Shown piece by piece: positions 61,701 through 64,000 of a DNA stretch of 64,000 nucleotides (position 1 is the first letter of the stretch; each line of letters starts with the position of its first letter). The translations under genes were made by a program, and so were the position numbers. The notes under the pieces were generated by a model. The model did no database searches and was not told where the DNA came from. It saw only the letters and a list, made by a program, of their open reading frames with translations. Source of the stretch: Duganella zoogloeoides (GTDB lineage Bacteria > Pseudomonadota > Gammaproteobacteria > Burkholderiales > Burkholderiaceae_D); the NCBI RefSeq assembly GCF_034479515.1, contig NZ_CP140152.1, positions 3,596,001-3,660,000 on the forward strand, read 5' to 3'.

Positions 61701-63056
61701 CTTGTCCATGGCTGCCTCGAACACGCTGGCCAGGTTGGCCGTCAGTTGCGCCAGGTCCACCGGCGCGAACCGCGCCTGTACCCGCCCCGCCTCGATGCGC
61801 GAAAAGTCCAGCAGCGAATTGACCAGCTTTAACAGGCGCAGCGCGTTGCGGTTGGTGAGGTCGATGCGCTCGCGCTGGCGCGGCGACAACGGCTCCGCGG
61901 TATCGGCCAGCGCGTCTTCCAGCGGGCCCAGGATCAGCGTGAGCGGCGTGCGGAATTCGTGCGAGACGTTGGAGAAGAACGCGGTTTTGGCCTTGTCGAT
62001 TTCCGCCAGCGCGGCAGCACGCCTTTGCTCCTGCTCGTAGGCCAGCACATTACCGATGGCAGTGTTGAAGGCGCCGCGCAGCAGTTCGTAGAAATTCAGG
62101 TAGGCGGCGTCCAGCGCGCGGCGGGCGCTCACGCCGGCCACCAGGAAGCCGTACGGGCGTTCCTGCCCGGCCACCGTCAGCGGCAGCACCATCGCGGTGT
62201 GCGGCGCCTCTTCATATGGCGCGCAGTCGAAGGCGCCGAAGCGCGCGGCCAGGTCTTCCATCCGGTAACTGCCGCCGGCCGCCAGCGCGGCGGCGAAGTC
62301 CCAGCCGCCATGGCTGTGCAGCGCCGCTTCGGCCGGCGCCAACACGCTGCTGTCGGGCAGGCCCACCTGGCTGCGCAAGGTGAGCGTCTGGCCGTTGCCG
62401 TCCAGCTGGTAAAGCAGCATGAACGGCACATCCATCGCCAGCGTATCGCTGTCATAGACCATCAAGCGCGCCAGTTCGTCGCCGGTGCGCGCCAGGGCGA
62501 TATGGCCGGTAAGGTCGCGCAGGTTCTGGGTGCGGCGCGCGTCCAGCACCGCCGCCGTGCCTTCGCTGATCGGGTGGAAGATGCCGCCGACGTGGCCCGA
62601 TTCGGCACGGATGGGCGAGAACGAAAACGTCATGAACGCTTCTTCCATGTACCCGTAGCGGTCGAGGAACATGCGCTGGTCGCGGATATATACGCCCTCA
62701 CCGGCGTGGGCGCGATCGAAGGCGTCGCCGACGACCGGCAGCGCGGTGGCCCAGCAGATCTTGAACGGCTCGCCCATCGACTGCGGGTGCTTGGCGCCGC
62801 AGATCGGCCGGTAGGCGTCGTTGTAGATCTGCACATCCTCGGGGCCCCAGGCCACCAGCATCGGGAAGGTGGACGACAGGCACAGGCTGACGGAAGTGCG
62901 CAGGCTTTGCGGCCAGCCCGCAACGGGACCGAGCGGCGTGGTGGACCAGTCCATCGACCGTATCAACTCGCCCATGTCGCCACCGCCGGCCAACCATCCC
63001 AGATCGTCGGTCATTGCCTGCCCGGCCACCTGCGCCATCGCTCCCTGCTGCTCCAT
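58752..63056 (-). CDS. giant hybrid histidine kinase with two kinase cores and two receivers
   Basis: About 1434 residues, no transmembrane helix. Order: PAS-like sensor (about 25-180), GAF-like region (180-340), kinase core 1 with FSNVSHEFRTPLTLI and HATPase (DTGAGIP, GTGIGLALIQEL), an Ala/Pro/Gly-rich repeat linker (about 620-650), receiver 1 (VADDNQDMRGY, LLSDVMMPRLDG, LVKPF), two PAS domains (about 790-1030), kinase core 2 (TLAHELRNPLAPI, DNGVGIP, GGLGIGLNLVRRL) and receiver 2 (VVDDNVDAAETL, FLDIGLPGMNGYD). ATG 63056 has GGGGG ahead; TTG 63089 and ATG 63014 are alternatives. The frame runs unbroken. Confidence 0.9.
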   Translation of the reverse strand: MEQQGAMAQVAGQAMTDDLGWLAGGGDMGELIRSMDWSTTPLGPVAGWPQSLRTSVSLCLSSTFPMLVAWGPEDVQIYNDAYRPICGAKHPQSMGEPFKICWATALPVVGDAFDRAHAGEGVYIRDQRMFLDRYGYMEEAFMTFSFSPIRAESGHVGGIFHPISEGTAAVLDARRTQNLRDLTGHIALARTGDELARLMVYDSDTLAMDVPFMLLYQLDGNGQTLTLRSQVGLPDSSVLAPAEAALHSHGGWDFAAALAAGGSYRMEDLAARFGAFDCAPYEEAPHTAMVLPLTVAGQERPYGFLVAGVSARRALDAAYLNFYELLRGAFNTAIGNVLAYEQEQRRAAALAEIDKAKTAFFSNVSHEFRTPLTLILGPLEDALADTAEPLSPRQRERIDLTNRNALRLLKLVNSLLDFSRIEAGRVQARFAPVDLAQLTANLASVFEAAMDKAGLAYRVETAPLSEPVFIDLDMWEKIVFNLLSNAFKFTMHGGVAVRLEQTKTGARLTVRDTGAGIPAAELPRIFERFHRVEGVQGRSYEGTGIGLALIQELVRLHGGAIAAESTLGEGTTFTVEIPFGSSHLPAQYVVARSDSSTGERMGSAFVEEALRWLPDSALPDASAEPGLETGVEPGVEPGAEAGTPAGAAPAATAVTVVLPPLQRPRILVADDNQDMRGYVRSLLEREFTVETCADGQDALDTVRRNPPDLLLSDVMMPRLDGFALLKTIRADEDIRHVPVILLSARAGEEARLEGLEAGADDYLVKPFSANELLARVRNHIEQARERQQATLTLREREEYFRSLVNASPAMFWTTDEYHQCTFLSQRWSDYTGRSLEQDLGRGWMELIHPDDAAAVAHAYTAACDRNRSFSIDYRLRDRVGGYRWVIDAGAPRFGHDGRLLGYIGTVIDVHERRILQDRFANVTRASGIGVWYADSPLSTMQANAQLRTQFALPADGLVPVSQFYQRVHPEDRARLEDEFQRAMVEGEGYEAEFRVAPAPGQTTPRWIRMIAWSQHDEQGGMIHFDGVTLDVTDQKSGESELRSKAGELSQANQAQREFLVTLAHELRNPLAPIRSGLEMMRAQQLAHEEIERIRAMMERQVGHLVHLVDDLLDLARIARGKEVLVFGPADLNTIVRNAVELSTPLIDVRHHRLKISVSDNPLPLWLDAQRIAQVIGNLLNNAAKYTPEYGAIELRAAVADGELTVSVSDNGVGIPADALGSVFDMFTQVPGSEAQAQGGLGIGLNLVRRLTELHGGKVSAHSAGAGLGSTFTLHLPVMLPAMQSLLAAQTPPAATLAPPAPQRVDAASNTSLRVLVVDDNVDAAETLSALFEIKGHTVATVHDGIDAVGRAQSFLPQVVFLDIGLPGMNGYDVARALRAQPGLAGVVLVALTGWGTDADRLKSGAAGFDHHLTKPVSFDEIVRLMADLAGRVGT

Positions 63057-63132
63057 CCATCCCCCGGTAGTGCCCACATCCGGCGGCAATTCCGCCGGTG
63101 GTGAAGTATAACTGTTTCTTTAGGCATAGCCG

Positions 63133-63159
63133 AAAACCGCCGTGCGGTACCGTGGTTTT
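63133..63159. promoter_or_regulatory. inverted repeat in the kinase/transporter intergenic region
   Basis: AAAACC (63133-63138) is inverted as GGTTTT (63154-63159) with a 15-bp G+C-rich interior containing CGGTACCG. It lies in the 242-bp spacer between divergent genes and could be an operator. Confidence 0.35.
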
Positions 63160-63185
63160 AATGCAGAGCGGCAATAATCCGTTTC

Positions 63186-63204
63186 GGTGATACCTGTCAT
63201 CACC
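63186..63204. promoter_or_regulatory. operator-like inverted repeat upstream of the sugar transporter gene
   Basis: GGTGAT-ACCTGTC-ATCACC, perfect 6-bp arms around a 7-bp centre, about 95 bp before the transporter start. It is a candidate binding site for a sugar-responsive repressor, which would be encoded outside this window. Confidence 0.4.
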
Positions 63205-63298
63205 ATTTCGATATAGAGGAATTCTATTTAGTTATTGGTGTTATACCCGCTTTGCCCCTAAGATTGCGATCCAGGCAAGTCTATAAAAAGGATACAAA

Positions 63299-64000
63299 GT
63301 GGCGGCACCAACACCTTCGAGCAGCACCGCGATCAGCGCATCGCACGCAAATACGGCAAAATCGGCGATGTACCTGCTGACCAGCCTGTTCTTCACCTGG
63401 GGCTTCATCACCGTTATCAACAACACCCTGCTGCCGCACTTGCGCAGCGTGTTCGAGTTGAACTACACCCAAACCACGCTGATCGAATCGGTCTGGTTCA
63501 TCGCCTATTTCTTTGCCTCGATCCCGTCCGCGCGGCTGATCGAGCGCGTGGGCTACAAGAAATCGCTGGTCACCGGCCTGGTCATCATGGCCGTCGGCGC
63601 GCTGATGATGATCCCTGCCGCCCACCTGCCGTCGTATGCGGTCACGCTGTTCGCGCTGTTTGTCATTGCCTGCGGCATCACGCTGCTGCAAGTGGCGGCC
63701 AATCCGTACGTCGCGGTGGTCGGTCCTGCCAGCTCGGCATCGGCCCGCCTGAACCTGGTGCAAGCCTTCAACTCGCTCGGGACCATGCTGGCGCCGCTGT
63801 TCGGCGGCTACCTGATCCTGGGCCGTTCCAACTCGGGCACGGCATCCGCCGACCAGGTACTGACCCAGGCCGAGCGCCTGGCCGACGCCCGCGCCGTGGA
63901 ACTGCCGTACCTGATCGTGGCCGGCGTGCTGATCATCCTGGCCATCGTGATCGCCCGCTTCCCGCTGCCGGAAATCGGCGCGTCGACCAACCGCGAAGCC
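63299..64000 (+). CDS. GluP/FucP-like MFS sugar transporter (N-terminal part; runs off the right edge)
   Basis: The plus frame is open from GTG 63299, with AAGGA 6 nt upstream, to the window end (234 codons). The sequence matches the FucP/GluP branch of the major facilitator family: TSLFFTWGFITVINNTLLPHL (first helix), SVWFIAYFFASIPSARLIERVGYKK, ACGITLLQVAANPYVAVVG and LVQAFNSLGTMLAPLFGGYL. It should import glucose, galactose, fucose or a similar sugar with protons. The C-terminal half is missing. It is divergent from the giant hybrid kinase. Confidence 0.88.
   Translation, partial: MAAPTPSSSTAISASHANTAKSAMYLLTSLFFTWGFITVINNTLLPHLRSVFELNYTQTTLIESVWFIAYFFASIPSARLIERVGYKKSLVTGLVIMAVGALMMIPAAHLPSYAVTLFALFVIACGITLLQVAANPYVAVVGPASSASARLNLVQAFNSLGTMLAPLFGGYLILGRSNSGTASADQVLTQAERLADARAVELPYLIVAGVLIILAIVIARFPLPEIGASTNREA

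Overview
The window looks like a chromosomal segment of a G+C-rich Gram-negative betaproteobacterium, most likely Oxalobacteraceae (Massilia/Duganella/Janthinobacterium type). This rests on the codon bias, the outer-membrane biogenesis genes (Kdo pathway, porin, AsmA) and the density of c-di-GMP and histidine-kinase signalling proteins. No rRNA, tRNA, CRISPR array, transposase or phage gene was seen. Both edges cut genes: a PAS histidine kinase on the left and an MFS sugar transporter on the right.

Layout. 1-5.2 kb: a truncated PAS kinase, a Fur regulator with its own Fur box, an 80-bp tandem repeat, and a REC-only/GGDEF-EAL pair. 5.3-7.8 kb: an island visibly poorer in G+C, with a tiny secreted twin-CX3C protein and a TonB-dependent receptor. 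7.8-11.5 kb: a FixL/FixJ-like two-component pair divergent from a MocR-type regulator. 11.6-19 kb: a chemoreceptor overlapping a REC-EAL protein, an FdhF/YdeP-like molybdoenzyme and a diguanylate cyclase. 19.2-25.3 kb: a three-gene molybdenum hydroxylase operon (triheme cytochrome c, 2Fe-2S subunit, Mo subunit), then a LysR regulator and an old-yellow-enzyme reductase. 25.5-32 kb: an Lhr-type helicase and an AsmA-family protein. 32.2-37.2 kb: a tight operon of a heme-oxygenase-like diiron protein, cyanophycinase and cyanophycin synthetase. 37.2-39.5 kb: a GH127 glycosidase. 39.7-45.2 kb: a C4-dicarboxylate module (dctA, porin, dctB, dctD) with a clear sigma-54 promoter. 45.5-47.5 kb: Trk/Ktr potassium uptake. 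47.5-52.1 kb: an alpha/beta hydrolase divergent from a CGNR zinc-finger regulator with paired operators, small hypotheticals, and a PL9-like beta-helix protein. 52.2-54.6 kb: a Fur-box-controlled PepSY iron-reduction operon. 54.6-57.8 kb: a Kdo biosynthesis operon containing a KdsB-KdsC fusion. 57.9-63.1 kb: a periplasmic binding protein and a giant hybrid kinase. 63.3-64 kb: the start of a GluP/FucP-like transporter.

Functional themes are iron homeostasis (Fur, TonB receptor, PepSY operon), c-di-GMP and phosphorelay signalling, carbon and nitrogen acquisition and storage (DctA, plant-polymer enzymes, cyanophycin) and LPS core synthesis. The most unusual parts are the diiron protein wired into the cyanophycin operon, the AT-richer receptor/twin-CX3C island, and two inverted repeats of identical geometry between the hydrolase and its likely regulator.
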